64,000 nt of DNA. Origin: SOJA01 sp964598485 (GTDB lineage: Archaea > Thermoproteota > Bathyarchaeia > Bathyarchaeales > Bathycorpusculaceae). Position 1 is the first letter of the stretch. Each line of letters starts with the position of its first letter. A program made the translations under genes and the position numbers. Below are positions 1 through 8,538 of the stretch, one piece after another. A model generated the notes under the pieces. That model was not told where the DNA came from, did no database searches, and was given only the letters and a program-made list of their open reading frames with translations. The stretch spans positions 558,001 through 622,000 of the forward strand of contig CAZRCD010000001.1 in NCBI GenBank assembly GCA_964598485.1, written 5' to 3'.

Positions 1-498
1 AATAGCTTTTAATATTTTCCTTGAAAACTCTTTGTTAGTTTTGTTGACAACGAAATTGACGATTTCCTCTGGTGATACGTGTCTGGGTCCTCTTTCGTGG
101 AAAACTTGGATTTCTGTTGATTTTTTGTTAAACGTGAATCGAAGCATGTAATAATCAAATTTCAGCGGAGTTTTCTTTTTATTTTCTGTTTTATAATAGC
201 GTATTGCACAGAAGAAATCCATGATCTTGAACAGTTTTTTATTTATGACTTTTAACGCTTTGTTTGTTTCTTTTTCGTCCAAATAATTGAAATTGACTTC
301 ATCTGCTATTCCAAACTCAAAAACGACTGTGCATCGAGGTACTGACGGGTGGGTAACATCTTCTAAGCTAAAGGTTTCGTTGTTTAATTTGTGAAGCATT
401 TGAGTTAGGGCTCGTTGCAGTCTCTTTTTTGAAGCTGAAACTTTAAAATGTGTTATTTTATGAACGTTTTTCGGAAAACTCTCATAAAATCCCAACAT
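1..498 (-). CDS. conserved protein of unknown function, 3' end outside window
   Basis: An open frame runs on the minus strand from an ATG at 496-498 to the left edge without a stop (166 codons). It reads MLGFYESFPKNVHK at the N-terminus and later contains MDFFCAIRYYK and FHERGPRHVSPEEIV, which look like ordinary soluble protein sequence. I see no signal peptide, membrane span or metal motif, and I do not recognise the family. The gene starts 14 bases after the stop of the UPF0148 gene, so the two very probably share a transcript. No function is proposed. The reading frame is clear and uninterrupted, so that it is a real gene is fairly certain; the C-terminal length is unknown. Confidence 0.75.
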   Translation of the reverse strand, partial: MLGFYESFPKNVHKITHFKVSASKKRLQRALTQMLHKLNNETFSLEDVTHPSVPRCTVVFEFGIADEVNFNYLDEKETNKALKVINKKLFKIMDFFCAIRYYKTENKKKTPLKFDYYMLRFTFNKKSTEIQVFHERGPRHVSPEEIVNFVVNKTNKEFSRKILKAI

Positions 499-512
499 TA
501 CAAGTTTTCGCC

Positions 513-869
513 CTACGCTCTTTTAGTTTTCCTTATTTTTTCAAGGTTTTCCAGCAGTCCAGAAAGCACTGCCCCCAGTTTTTGCAGCTCTTCCATGTTT
601 TGTTCATGTTCCATTTTGCTTTGGATTTCTTGAACTTTCACTAGAAGCGTTGCTTCAAGTTTTTCTAGAACAATTGAGCCTGTTATTTTTGACGGGTCTT
701 CTCCTTCTTTGACTACTATGACTTTTTTTTCGCATTTTGCGCACCAGATGTCTCCACTTCTCAACCTAAAAAGTGGAGAAGCACATGCAGGACAGGCTAA
801 CTCTGTTAAAGTTGCACCTTGACGCAGCAGGTCAGCCATTCGTTTAATATGTTTTTCTTCTTGCGGCAA
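513..869 (-). CDS. UPF0148 / p27 (Sjogren autoantigen)-like zinc-ribbon protein
   Basis: Small protein of 118 residues. A short helical start (MADLLRQGATL) leads into a zinc ribbon with CPAC at 26-29 and CAKC at 43-46, followed by a C-terminal amphipathic helix (about 75-112) that is probably a coiled coil. This arrangement and the phrase SPLFRLRSGDIWC match the archaeal UPF0148 / Sjogren syndrome-scleroderma autoantigen 1 (p27) family; its molecular role in archaea is unknown. The start is a TTG (867-869) with a GGAGG ribosome-binding site about ten bases before it on the minus strand. It is divergent from UPF0147 and the first gene of a pair with the unknown gene at 1-498. Confidence 0.88.
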   Translation of the reverse strand: MPQEEKHIKRMADLLRQGATLTELACPACASPLFRLRSGDIWCAKCEKKVIVVKEGEDPSKITGSIVLEKLEATLLVKVQEIQSKMEHEQNMEELQKLGAVLSGLLENLEKIRKTKRA

Positions 870-895
870 GTTTTAAAACCTCCGAAATAAATACG

Positions 896-912
896 TATAA
901 AAGCCTATATAA
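896..912 (+). promoter_or_regulatory. TATA elements between divergent UPF0148 and UPF0147 genes
   Basis: The 78 bases between the two divergent genes hold TATAAAAG at 896-903 and TATATAA at 906-912. The second lies about 36 bases before the ATG at 948, giving a leader of roughly ten bases for the rightward gene if initiation occurs 25 bases downstream of the box. This is a sequence-only call. Confidence 0.5.
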
Positions 913-947
913 CTAGGTTATTACGAAATTGTGTGGGGTGGCATATT

Positions 948-1226
948 ATGGTTAGGAAGAAGAAACTGCAGGAATATGAAGAGAGAGTTAGACAAGCGTT
1001 AGTCGTGCTGGGACAAGTTTCTGAGGATACTACTACTCCTAGGAACATTCGAAGAGCGGCAAAGAAGTCCATGGGAGTTCTGCAAACAACAGAATACACG
1101 TCTGCCGTTAGAGCCTCAAATGCCATATCAACTTTGGATGAAATTTTGCAGGACCCGAACATGCCGCCTTATACAAGGGTGAAATTGTGGAACGTGATGA
1201 GCCTTCTAGAAGCAATAAAGGACTGA
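948..1226 (+). CDS. UPF0147 family protein
   Basis: A 92-residue helical protein. The stretches SEDTTTPRNIRRAAKKS, RASNAISTLDEI and YTRVKLWNVMSLLEAI are the hallmark segments of archaeal UPF0147, a family of short alpha-helical repeat proteins with no established function. A GTG at 933 would add five residues, but ATG at 948 is preferred because a GGGGTGG purine-rich stretch sits just before it and the homologous start is MVRKKK-like. It is transcribed alone, divergent from UPF0148. Confidence 0.9.
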   Translation: MVRKKKLQEYEERVRQALVVLGQVSEDTTTPRNIRRAAKKSMGVLQTTEYTSAVRASNAISTLDEILQDPNMPPYTRVKLWNVMSLLEAIKD

Positions 1227-1254
1227 ATGTTGTGTAAGCGACTGTTTTTCTTCA

Positions 1255-1878
1255 TCAAGCAATACTTTCTCTACTGTGGAGGCGTAAGTCCAATTCCAGT
1301 GCTTGAACGAAGTCGTTAAGATTTTGTCCACTCTTTTTAAGTAATGAAAAGCAGACATCGTCTCTAAATTGTCCGTTAAAGTAGCTTTGTCGAAAACCTC
1401 CTTCCTTTTTGAAGCCCAGTCTCTTAACAAGTCTGAAAGATCTAACATTTGAGTCAATGATTGCTTGGATTCTGTTTAACATCAGTTCTTCAAAACCATG
1501 TTTTAACACAACACATAGAGCTTCTGTAATAATGCCTTGTCCCCAGTATGCAGGATCCAAGTCGTATCCGATTTCAGCTCGATGTGCAGTTTTATTCCAA
1601 TCGTAATAGCCGCAAGTTCCTATCAGCTCATTACCGCCTTTTCTGACGATTCCCCAGCGAATGCCCCTGTTTTCTTTGAAGGGTTTTATACAATAGAGTT
1701 CGAGTTCTTTCTTAGCTGCTTCAAGGTTTTTAGGTCCTGGAAAACAGCAGCCTTCTACGACTTCATCTTTGTTGAAATGGCGGAAATAGAATTCCACATC
1801 ATCGAGTGTCATTTCGCGCAGTATCAGTCTATCCGTTTCCAACTGCGGAAATTCTCCAAACTCTTCCATGTTGACCAT
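1255..1878 (-). CDS. GNAT family N-acetyltransferase (RimJ/RimL-like)
   Basis: Predicted acetyl-CoA-dependent N-acetyltransferase of 207 residues. The opening LETDRLILREMTLDD (13-27) is typical of the RimJ/RimL branch of GNAT enzymes, and the acetyl-CoA pyrophosphate-binding loop is seen as YWGQGIITEA (111-120). The later RIQAIIDSNVRSFRLVKRLGF completes the fold. These enzymes acetylate protein N-termini or small amines; the substrate here cannot be told from sequence. ATG at 1878 is taken as start, although a second ATG nine bases later fits equally well. The last 25 residues extend beyond the core domain. Confidence 0.85.
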   Translation of the reverse strand: MVNMEEFGEFPQLETDRLILREMTLDDVEFYFRHFNKDEVVEGCCFPGPKNLEAAKKELELYCIKPFKENRGIRWGIVRKGGNELIGTCGYYDWNKTAHRAEIGYDLDPAYWGQGIITEALCVVLKHGFEELMLNRIQAIIDSNVRSFRLVKRLGFKKEGGFRQSYFNGQFRDDVCFSLLKKSGQNLNDFVQALELDLRLHSRESIA

Positions 1879-2039
1879 CCTTTTACGAGTGCTTTATTCG
1901 AATTGTTAGATCAACACACGCGGATATGTTTTTGGGCGCTCCAGTCCTTTTCCAGTATAATGTTTCGCCAAGACACTTCTTTTTTCTGAGTAAGCTTAAT
2001 AATTGTTGAGTCTGTAGTTGATCTAGATAAGTGATTGCG

Positions 2040-2378
2040 ATGAAAATCTTTCATTATCGGGATGTTGAAGCAAAAGATGCGGGGGAAGGAACCTTAAAAC
2101 TAAGTGTTAGATGGCTTATCACGAAGGAAATGGGGGCTGAAAACTTTGCCATGAGGTTGTTCGAGATGGAGCCTGGAGGCTACAGTCCTTTACACATTCA
2201 CCCTTGGGAACATGAGGTCTTCATCCTAGAAGGTGAAGGCATCGTGGTTGGTAGAGAAAAAAGAAAGTTTAGAGCTGGCGACGTCATTTTTATTCCTCCA
2301 AATGAGAAACATCAGCTCAAAAACAGCAGTCAAAAAACTGTGAAGTTTCTATGTCTCATACCGCATATGCAAAAGTGA
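2040..2378 (+). CDS. single-domain cupin protein
   Basis: A 112-residue small beta-barrel protein. Cupin motif 1 is seen as GGYSPLHIHPWEHEVFILEG (46-65), with His52, His54 and Glu57 or Glu59 as likely metal ligands, and motif 2 as GDVIFIPPNEKHQ (82-94). Metal-binding single-domain cupins act as isomerases, dioxygenases or sugar-binding proteins; the substrate is unknown. An upstream GTG (2031) is in frame, but the GTGAT there looks like a ribosome-binding site for the ATG at 2040. Confidence 0.85.
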   Translation: MKIFHYRDVEAKDAGEGTLKLSVRWLITKEMGAENFAMRLFEMEPGGYSPLHIHPWEHEVFILEGEGIVVGREKRKFRAGDVIFIPPNEKHQLKNSSQKTVKFLCLIPHMQK

Positions 2379-2469
2379 TAGTTTTCTAGAGTGCAAGCTG
2401 TTTTCTACATTAAAGTGCTCGTTAAAAATATATGCAAGCTGTTACATGTAGTTCTGGGTTTCAAAGGGG

Positions 2470-3861
2470 ATGAGTGCTTTGAAGTATGATGTGATAATCG
2501 TTGGAGCGGGTCCAGCAGGAATATTTTCAGCCCTTGAGCTTGCAGAAAAAACCAAACTAAATGTTTTGATGCTTGATAAAGGACCAGACATAAACCAGCG
2601 TAAATGCCCAGCAAGCCGTGGATTCGAATGTATCCACTGTGAACCATGCTTGCTGTTATCTGGGTGGGGAGGAGCAGGAGCCTTCAGCGACGGAAAACTT
2701 ACGCTGTCAACGGAGGTTGGTGGTTGGCTAAACCAGTACGTTTCAACAGAAGAGCTTGGTGAACTCATAAGCTATGTGGATAGTGTTTACATAAAATTTG
2801 GGGCAACCAAACACGTTTATGGAACAGACATTAAAAAAGTAGAGGAGATTGAACGAAAAGCCTCGTTAGCTGGTTTAAAACTTATTCGCCAAAAAATTCG
2901 GCATATGGGCACGGAGAGGTGTGCTCAAACCCTTCGAAGAATGCGTCAAGAACTGAATGGCAATGTTGAAGTTAAGCTGAAAAAAGACGTCAAGGGGCTT
3001 ATAGTAAAAAACAATGTTGTTGAAGGCGTCGAAACGGTTAATGGCGAAAAGTTCTTCGGGAAATACGTTATTGTTGCGCCTGGAAGGAGCGGAGCCGAAT
3101 GGCTTCAAGCGGAGGCTCAAGCATTAGGCTTGAAGACGCTTAACAACCCTGTTGATGTTGGGATAAGAGTTGAAGTTTTAGCTTCTGTCATGGAGGAATT
3201 GACAAGCGCTCTTTACGAACCTAAATTTGTTTACTATTCAAAGTTTTTTGACGATCAAGTCCGTACTTTTTGTGTTGCACCGTACGGTGAGGTCATAGCA
3301 GAATCCTACAATGGTGTTTTGAGTGTTAATGGACAAAGTTACGCAGAAAGGAAGACGAAAAACACGAACTTCGCCCTTTTAGTGAGCACCTCCTTCACGG
3401 CGCCGTTTAAGGAACCGATAGCTTATGGGAAGTATCTTGCTAGGCTTTCCACCCTTCTCAGCGGAGGCGTAATGATACAGCGTTTAGGCGATTTGCAGTC
3501 TGGAAGGAGATCAACACCTGAGAGGATTGACCGAAGCGTGGTGACCCCGACATTGAAGAATGCCACGCCAGGCGATTTAAGCTTCGTTTTGCCATACCGC
3601 TACCTTGTTGATATAAGGGAGATGCTTCAGGCACTAGACAAAATTACTCCAGGAATACATTCAACAGACACGCTTCTATATGGCATCGAGGTAAAATTCT
3701 ATTCTTCAAGACTGCAGTTAAGCAACAGCCTAGAAACTAAAATCCACAACTTGTTCACAATTGGTGATGGAGCCGGCGTCACAAGAGGGTTGATTCAAGC
3801 TTCAGCGTCAGGCGTCATTGTGGCAAACGAAATAATGAAGAGGGAAAAGCAGAAGCCGTGA
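2470..3861 (+). CDS. FAD-dependent dehydrogenase (COG2509-like)
   Basis: A 463-residue flavoprotein. The dinucleotide-binding GAGPAG motif is at 12-17 with an acidic end of strand 2 (LDKG at 35-38), followed by a cysteine cluster C46, C54, C57, C60 (CIHCEPC) and the family signature GWGGAGAFSDGKL (65-77). The C-terminal GDGAGVTRGL (about 436-445) closes the FAD site. This order fits the uncharacterised COG2509 dehydrogenases; the cysteines may bind an iron-sulfur cluster or metal, which is inference. It is followed after six bases by the zinc-ribbon gene at 3868, suggesting co-transcription. Confidence 0.85.
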   Translation: MSALKYDVIIVGAGPAGIFSALELAEKTKLNVLMLDKGPDINQRKCPASRGFECIHCEPCLLLSGWGGAGAFSDGKLTLSTEVGGWLNQYVSTEELGELISYVDSVYIKFGATKHVYGTDIKKVEEIERKASLAGLKLIRQKIRHMGTERCAQTLRRMRQELNGNVEVKLKKDVKGLIVKNNVVEGVETVNGEKFFGKYVIVAPGRSGAEWLQAEAQALGLKTLNNPVDVGIRVEVLASVMEELTSALYEPKFVYYSKFFDDQVRTFCVAPYGEVIAESYNGVLSVNGQSYAERKTKNTNFALLVSTSFTAPFKEPIAYGKYLARLSTLLSGGVMIQRLGDLQSGRRSTPERIDRSVVTPTLKNATPGDLSFVLPYRYLVDIREMLQALDKITPGIHSTDTLLYGIEVKFYSSRLQLSNSLETKIHNLFTIGDGAGVTRGLIQASASGVIVANEIMKREKQKP

Positions 3862-3867
3862 AAATAG

Positions 3868-4620
3868 ATGTCCATAGTTCAGGAAATAACGTGTTCCCAT
3901 TGCGGTGCACCAATATCGTTTGAACCGGGCGAAATAATAGCTACGTGCAAATACTGCGGCTACACGGTTGTGATAGAAACTGGAAAGGCTTTCACCTTCG
4001 AACATTCTATGCTTCAGAACAAGTATGACCTGACAGAAATTGAAGAGCCTATTAAAAATTGGATGCGTGCAGGCTTTCTGAAGCCTTCAGACCTCGCAAG
4101 AAAATCGAAAATTATGGAAAAAACGTTGATGTATTTACCTTTTTGGGTTGTGTCTGTGGAAGCTGAAAGCGATTACAAAGGGATTTTTGAACGTATAACC
4201 CCGCCAGTTGTTAAGGAAGGGAAAATTGAGAAGAAGTATGATTGGCTTGTTCTGGCAAGAAAGGCAACGAATTTTCCAACAAGGGAATATGACGTGCCAT
4301 TAACGGGTAAGATCCCCTACGACTTTAGAAAAATCGAAGCTTTCGCTAAGGTTCTGAACAGCGAAATCGAAAAAAACGAGGCTGCAGGGCTTGCAAAGCA
4401 GCAAATTGAGGAGCATCATCGTTTTTTGGCTCAGCAAGATGTTGACAGAATTATCGAAATGAAAAATGAGATAAAAATAGATCAAACGGTTTACTTGCAT
4501 GCCCCAATATGGTTTGTGAAATATGAGTATAAGGGCAAAGCTTACCAGTTGCTGATAGACGGGGCAACTGGAACGGTCATAAAAGGCGACATACCCTCAA
4601 CTGGATTCGGAATATTTTGA
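3868..4620 (+). CDS. N-terminal zinc-ribbon protein of unknown function
   Basis: A 250-residue protein beginning with a clear zinc ribbon: C9-x2-C12 and C27-x2-C30 (CSHCG, CKYCG). The remaining 200 residues are soluble and mixed alpha/beta, with LPFWVVSVEAESDYKG near 90-105 and YLHAPIWFVKYEYKGK near 211-226; the two related W-x-V segments look like an internal repeat. The last motif, LLIDGATGTVIKGD, resembles PepSY-like or viral-envelope-like domains, but I cannot name the family. It directly follows the FAD oxidoreductase with a six-base gap. Confidence 0.7.
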   Translation: MSIVQEITCSHCGAPISFEPGEIIATCKYCGYTVVIETGKAFTFEHSMLQNKYDLTEIEEPIKNWMRAGFLKPSDLARKSKIMEKTLMYLPFWVVSVEAESDYKGIFERITPPVVKEGKIEKKYDWLVLARKATNFPTREYDVPLTGKIPYDFRKIEAFAKVLNSEIEKNEAAGLAKQQIEEHHRFLAQQDVDRIIEMKNEIKIDQTVYLHAPIWFVKYEYKGKAYQLLIDGATGTVIKGDIPSTGFGIF

Positions 4621-4763
4621 CGAAACTGAAGAGTCTTCCAGAAGCCGTGTGCATTCGCAATATGGATCCAGATTTATGGTGAGTGAGAGTGGCAAAAGTA
4701 ATTATTTTCAGTTCTCTAGCGATATATGTGACGGCATACGTCGAATGTTAGAGGGTGGTAAGT

Positions 4764-5168
4764 TTGACATTGGAATACATTGAAGCTCCAGATGTCAAGA
4801 AGTTAGTGGATGAGATGATAGATAGTTTGGATCTGTTTCATGTTGTGCCTCAATTTGTGTATTGTTACCGAAGTAAGGGTTCAAAATCTAAAAGGATTAT
4901 TGCTCGTATTCACGGGTTGGGAAGTATATGGCAAGAAGCATTGAGGCGGCCAGCAGCATATATTATCGAGGTTATCTCTGAGCAATATGACAAGTTGAGT
5001 GATATAGAGAAAGAAAAAACAGTGATTCATGAACTCTTGCATATTCCAAATGGATTTTCAGGAGGCTTTCGTCCTCACAAAGGTTACATTGACAAGAAAC
5101 GAGTAGAAAAGTTACATAGAATGTTGCTTAAAAGAAGATTTTTGAGCTCTCAAAATGGCGCGCACTAA
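4764..5168 (+). CDS. predicted zinc metallopeptidase (HELLH)
   Basis: About 134 residues with the zincin signature HELLH (residues 89-93) in VIHELLHIPNGFSGGFRPH; the downstream histidine (about 105) is a plausible third ligand. Size and motif fit a family of short archaeal predicted metallopeptidases whose substrates are unknown. A TTG at 4764 is preferred as start because GAGGGTGG (4751-4758) lies five bases upstream; a GTG at 4755 would add three residues but overlaps that ribosome-binding site. It is convergent with the wHTH gene that follows. Confidence 0.75.
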   Translation: MTLEYIEAPDVKKLVDEMIDSLDLFHVVPQFVYCYRSKGSKSKRIIARIHGLGSIWQEALRRPAAYIIEVISEQYDKLSDIEKEKTVIHELLHIPNGFSGGFRPHKGYIDKKRVEKLHRMLLKRRFLSSQNGAH

Positions 5169-5171
5169 AGA

Positions 5172-5465
5172 TTAGTAGGGGATTAGTATTTTGTTTTTAG
5201 TTTCTTCTGTTATGGGCAACACTTGTTTTAGTTCTCTGAAGTGTTTGATCACAATTCTACCTCTCTGAGTTACTGCGTAAACAACTCTTTTTTTCCCGAC
5301 AGTTCTTTCTTCCACTAAGCCTTGTTTAACCAGAAAATCCAAATATTCCTTGAGAACGCTGCAGTTTACGTTGGCTTTGTACATGACGTGAGTTAATTTT
5401 AACGGTCCACGTTGAGCCAGAACCCGTAGTATATCGGTGTATATTTCAAGTTTAGATCTTCTCAT
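5172..5465 (-). CDS. winged-helix transcription regulator (ArnR1/HTH_45-like)
   Basis: A 97-residue DNA-binding protein. MRRSKLEIYTDILRVLAQRGPL is the typical opening of small archaeal winged-helix proteins, the recognition helix lies around CSVLKEYLDFLVKQGLVEE, and the wing around VGKKRVVYAVTQRG. The family usually represses neighbouring genes. A TTG six bases upstream (5471) is an alternative start. It ends three bases beyond the convergent metallopeptidase gene. Confidence 0.85.
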   Translation of the reverse strand: MRRSKLEIYTDILRVLAQRGPLKLTHVMYKANVNCSVLKEYLDFLVKQGLVEERTVGKKRVVYAVTQRGRIVIKHFRELKQVLPITEETKNKILIPY

Positions 5466-5471
5466 CACCAA

Positions 5472-6162
5472 AACCTTCGTACATGTCTTAAGCTTCTTGA
5501 TATAAACCCTTTATGCATGCAAAATACCTACCCACTCTAAAGAAAGAAAAGCTGGATTAGCACTACATGCTTGTTCTGAAGATTTTAACTCCATCAACTT
5601 CAACATCCCATTCAAATCGCACTGCGCCTAGATTCAGACTATGAATTAATATATAGTTTATGAATTCAGAATTCACATTTTAAACCACATAAAAAGAAGA
5701 AATACGTTATGAATAGTTAAAAGCTTAGGCGGTAACGTTGTGCCAGAAAAATGTTTGGAGAAAACACTGTGAAGCCGAAGACAATGCTTACAAAAAAATG
5801 AATGAGGATTAAGAAGGCACTATGCAATCGGTTCATGTTGGTTCTTCATAATAATTTAGAGTAAACAACGCTATCTGTTCTGAATCAGGCGCGTGTCTCG
5901 GCACACTTCACTACGCCGGTAGATCTTTGCATATAGACAGGGCTCTAAGCAACTGGAAACCCGTAGAAATGTTCTTCGCTATGTAGACAAGAGTCATTTT
6001 ATTTTTTGAAAAAGAGCCAATACGGCCTACCCCCCTAGTTTTTTATGGGATAGATTCTGTTGAGATGTACATTGAAAGTGGTTGCTAGACTACGCCTATT
6101 CCAGTCTTCAATAGCGCGCTATTATTGTTCAAGATAAACCTATCATAACGACTAGATCCTAA
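5472..6162. other. 690-base region without a convincing gene
   Basis: No frame here looks like an intact gene. A 37-codon minus-strand frame (5563-5676, reading RFEWDVEVDGVKIF) looks coding in style and may be a remnant or micro-gene. The palindrome AATAGCGCGCTATT sits at about 6110-6122. Stop codons interrupt all frames between 5700 and 6100, so this is probably decayed DNA. Confidence 0.5.
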
Positions 6163-6903
6163 CTAATCTGTAAGTTTATACTTTTTTACACATTCCACTG
6201 TAAATTTACCTTCAAGTAATTTTATAACTTCTATTTCAACTGACTTATCATAAAAATTAATCAAATTAAAAGAATGCCCATGGTATCCTCTAGTTTTTAC
6301 AGAAGAAAGTGTTCCTGCGTTTAACATGATCGTATTTTCTAATCTAGTTATGTAGGGAACGTGCCTATGTCCCATTAAAACCAGATCAACGTAATTTTCA
6401 CTTACTAACTTAAGGACATCTCCTGCATCATCAATCAAGTTTCTTGACCTTCCAGCATCTGGAACAGGTATTAAGTGATGATGTATGGCAACAACATTTA
6501 TTAATCCAGGAAGGTTTTCAACTGATTTTCTTAAATAATCTTGACCTGTTCTCCCGAGCCTACCTCCCTCTATGTCTGGAACTGTAGTGTCTAAGGCTAC
6601 TATTTTCACATTTTTAATTTTTTTTACTGTATGTTTTTTTCCAAAGAAATCTGGATAAAGTTTATAGCCCACGTTTCTTACATCATGGTTACCCGGGATA
6701 ATCACTAACTCTGCTTCTATTTGTTTTAACTTTTCCCGAGCTAATTCATACTCATCCAAAAGACCATCTTCAGTTATATCACCAGAATGTATAACAAGGT
6801 CTGGTTCAATTTCATTTATTTTCTTGACCATTTCATTGAAACATTTTTCTCTAAAACGTCCGTAGGGAGTGATATGGGTATCTGAAACATGTACGATTTT
6901 CAT
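6163..6903 (-). CDS. calcineurin-like metallophosphoesterase
   Basis: A 246-residue enzyme with all five metallophosphoesterase blocks: D8-x-H10 (SDTH), G41-D42 (SGDIT), GNHD at 71-74, HHH at 141-143 and GHRH at 178-181. These ligate two metal ions and hydrolyse a phosphomono- or phosphodiester; the substrate cannot be inferred. The protein has no signal peptide, so it acts in the cytoplasm. It is alone, flanked by low-density DNA on both sides. Confidence 0.92.
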   Translation of the reverse strand: MKIVHVSDTHITPYGRFREKCFNEMVKKINEIEPDLVIHSGDITEDGLLDEYELAREKLKQIEAELVIIPGNHDVRNVGYKLYPDFFGKKHTVKKIKNVKIVALDTTVPDIEGGRLGRTGQDYLRKSVENLPGLINVVAIHHHLIPVPDAGRSRNLIDDAGDVLKLVSENYVDLVLMGHRHVPYITRLENTIMLNAGTLSSVKTRGYHGHSFNLINFYDKSVEIEVIKLLEGKFTVECVKKYKLTD

Positions 6904-6957
6904 TTTTATCGTAAGTATTATTCAAAGGTAAGATTTAAATTTTTAACCCCCCATGAA

Positions 6958-7160
6958 CTTCAACGGGTTGACGTGCTTAAAAGCAGGGTGACGCTTGCTT
7001 GCCAGACGAAAGCCAATTTTCCGAGTGGAGACTGAAAATGGCGAGCCACTAGGAGGTAGAGGCAAGCAAGCTGAGAAGTCTTTCAAGTCAGTGGTGTCTT
7101 TCCCTTTGGGGAAAGAATGAGGCGAAGCCTCAAGATAGGGGGTGTTGTAAGAACATTAAT
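6958..7160 (+). ncRNA. folded RNA-like segment, probable IS200/IS605 TnpB end (omega-RNA-like) relic
   Basis: This stretch can fold into several nested stems on the plus strand. CGCTTGCTTGCC (about 6992) pairs with GGCAAGCAAGC (about 7060). Inside it GCCAATTTTC pairs with GAAAATGGC. Downstream are CTTTCCC/GGGAAAG and TGAGGC/GCCTCA hairpins, followed by AGATAGGGGGTGTTGTAAG. The region also keeps weak coding traces: FNGLTCLKAG near 6960, and ENGEPLGGRGKQAEKSFKS in another frame near 7034. Both resemble the C-terminal tails of archaeal TnpB proteins. IS605-type omega-RNAs overlap the tnpB 3' end and end at the transposon right border. No tnpB body is present. It could alternatively be an unrelated structured RNA. 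Confidence 0.4.
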
Positions 7161-7166
7161 GTGTCC

Positions 7167-7711
7167 TTAACCTTTCCTTCTTGCTCCACATTCTGGACAG
7201 AACGTAGAAGTCTGAGGCATTAAAGCTCTACAATATTCACAAGACACCATAACAACTTCTTTGGTTATGATTTCCTTCTGAATACTAGGGGCTTCCTTTG
7301 TAACAGGTTCTTTCAGTTTCTCTACTTGTCTTAAAATCATATCCCTGAACGGTTCTATTTCCTTTTTACCCACTCCACGAAGATGAAATACATTCTCTCC
7401 ATTCTTGTCGGTTATTGAAACCCACTTGTTAATTGCTCCACCGCAAGTTACTCCTTGAAGCTCTCGTAAATCTATTTCAAACGAAGCACGTTAAGTCTTA
7501 GATAACATTCCTCTTCGCTCAAGCCATAGCAATCTTTGATTTGTAAGAACCAACGCACAGAAGTTCGCTCTTTTGCTTCCTTAGAAACGTATCTATATCG
7601 TATCAGTCCTTTTTCTTTGAATACTTGCTTAGGCCATCGTTCACAGTCTCCGTCCCATGAATGTACAACTTGCTCGTTTGGGTTTAGTATAATAGCCTTT
7701 TGCCAACTCAT
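7167..7711 (-). pseudogene. frameshifted zinc-ribbon protein gene
   Basis: Two minus-strand frames belong to one gene. The upstream part (7472-7711) begins MSWQKAIILNPNEQVVHSWD and ends after CYLRLNVLRLK. The next frame then reads FEIDLRELQGVTCGG, NKWVSITDKNGENVFHLRGV and continues to a C-terminal zinc ribbon CEYCRALMPQTSTFCPECG. The switch lies near 7480, where a single-base change would restore one protein of about 180 residues: a small PH-like beta domain followed by a zinc ribbon. Either the gene is inactivated or the assembly has a one-base error. The function of the intact form is unknown. Confidence 0.7.
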
Positions 7712-7799
7712 TTATCCCATTTGTTCTTCATTTTTCCTTAAAGTGAAAATATAACTTATAAATTTAAAAGAAGGATTACACGTAAGCCTTACAGCCACA

Positions 7800-7925
7800 T
7801 TAGACAATGTAATCAGTATTCCTTCTCTTTGCCCTTCTGAAAGCTTCATTGTACATCAATGCTAAAACAGTTTCTGGGTCTGTTATATCGAAGAAACCTT
7901 CAATGTTGTCGGAGGTAGCTTCCAT
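7800..7925 (-). CDS. possible 41-residue protein
   Basis: A short minus-strand frame from ATG at 7923-7925, containing EGFFDITDPETVLALMY and NEAFRRAKRRNTDYIV, is strongly protein-like: acidic helix followed by a basic C-terminal tail. The frame stays open upstream for about 35 more codons, so a non-ATG start is possible. No family is recognised. It may be an intact micro-protein or the 3' end of a decayed gene. Confidence 0.4.
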   Translation of the reverse strand: MEATSDNIEGFFDITDPETVLALMYNEAFRRAKRRNTDYIV

Positions 7926-8024
7926 ATCCTGTATAGATAATATCAAGCATTTTCTGAAGAACCGGAACCCCAAGTAGATAACCGAGAAAACTAATATGGT
8001 TCGTTTTAAATGACGCTACAAAAC

Positions 8025-8060
8025 AAAAAAGAGGGGGAATTGCGGGAGATGTCTCCACTG
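8025..8060 (-). repeat. boundary motif copy a (TGGAGACATCTCCCGCAA + T-run)
   Basis: On the minus strand this reads GTGGAGACATCTCCCGCAAT, then a pyrimidine tract and TCTTTTTTG. It is one of at least seven copies in the window sharing the core RTCTCCCG and a T-run about 12-20 bases later. It sits just downstream of the plus-strand end of the gene at 8104-8538. Confidence 0.6.
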
Positions 8061-8103
8061 CGTTGTTGTTCGAATAACCCTTATCTCACGCTACGTAAAA
8101 CAA

Positions 8104-8538
8104 TTAGAGAAGTCGACTCGCTGTGACGTCTTCAAGGACTTTTCCTGTTAGAACAAGAATCTGTCCGTTTTGATGACGAGAATAACGAGCATATTTTGGA
8201 ATCGTCTCTCTTGGAATCCTCCAAATTGCGAGAGGCTTGAAGGATTCATTGAAGATTACTGCAATCACGTAATCAAACAGCTTCTGATCTAGATTCCTAA
8301 TGACACCTAATTGCCTTGACTTGTTGTGTCTGGTTAATCGACGAGCTTTGATCTGATATTTTGCTCCAGTGTTCTCATCTATAGCGTCATAACCCTTGCT
8401 TGATTTCTTCTGAAGAAGCAGTTTCAGTTTTTCGCAAACTATTTTTTCGGCGTAGTCAGAGACGGGGTTATTGCTGGATCTGATGAGCTTACGTTGGCGA
8501 AGTTCTTCCATTAAACTTCCAAAGTTGCAGGAATTCAC
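8104..8538 (-). CDS. PD-(D/E)XK nuclease-like protein (DUF6998-like)
   Basis: A 144-residue protein. E31 (DYAEKIVCEKL), D51 (GYDAIDENTGAKYQIKARR) and the Q62-x-K64 pair have the order and spacing of a restriction-endonuclease-like core. The C-terminal half (DQKLFDYVIAVIFNES, PLAIWRIPRE) is what single-domain proteins of this type show as strands 4-5. Such proteins are often stand-alone nucleases or relatives of restriction systems; no methylase is adjacent. An ATG at about 8511 (MEELRQRK) is an alternative start. The fold is inferred from motifs only. Confidence 0.6.
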   Translation of the reverse strand: MNSCNFGSLMEELRQRKLIRSSNNPVSDYAEKIVCEKLKLLLQKKSSKGYDAIDENTGAKYQIKARRLTRHNKSRQLGVIRNLDQKLFDYVIAVIFNESFKPLAIWRIPRETIPKYARYSRHQNGQILVLTGKVLEDVTASRLL

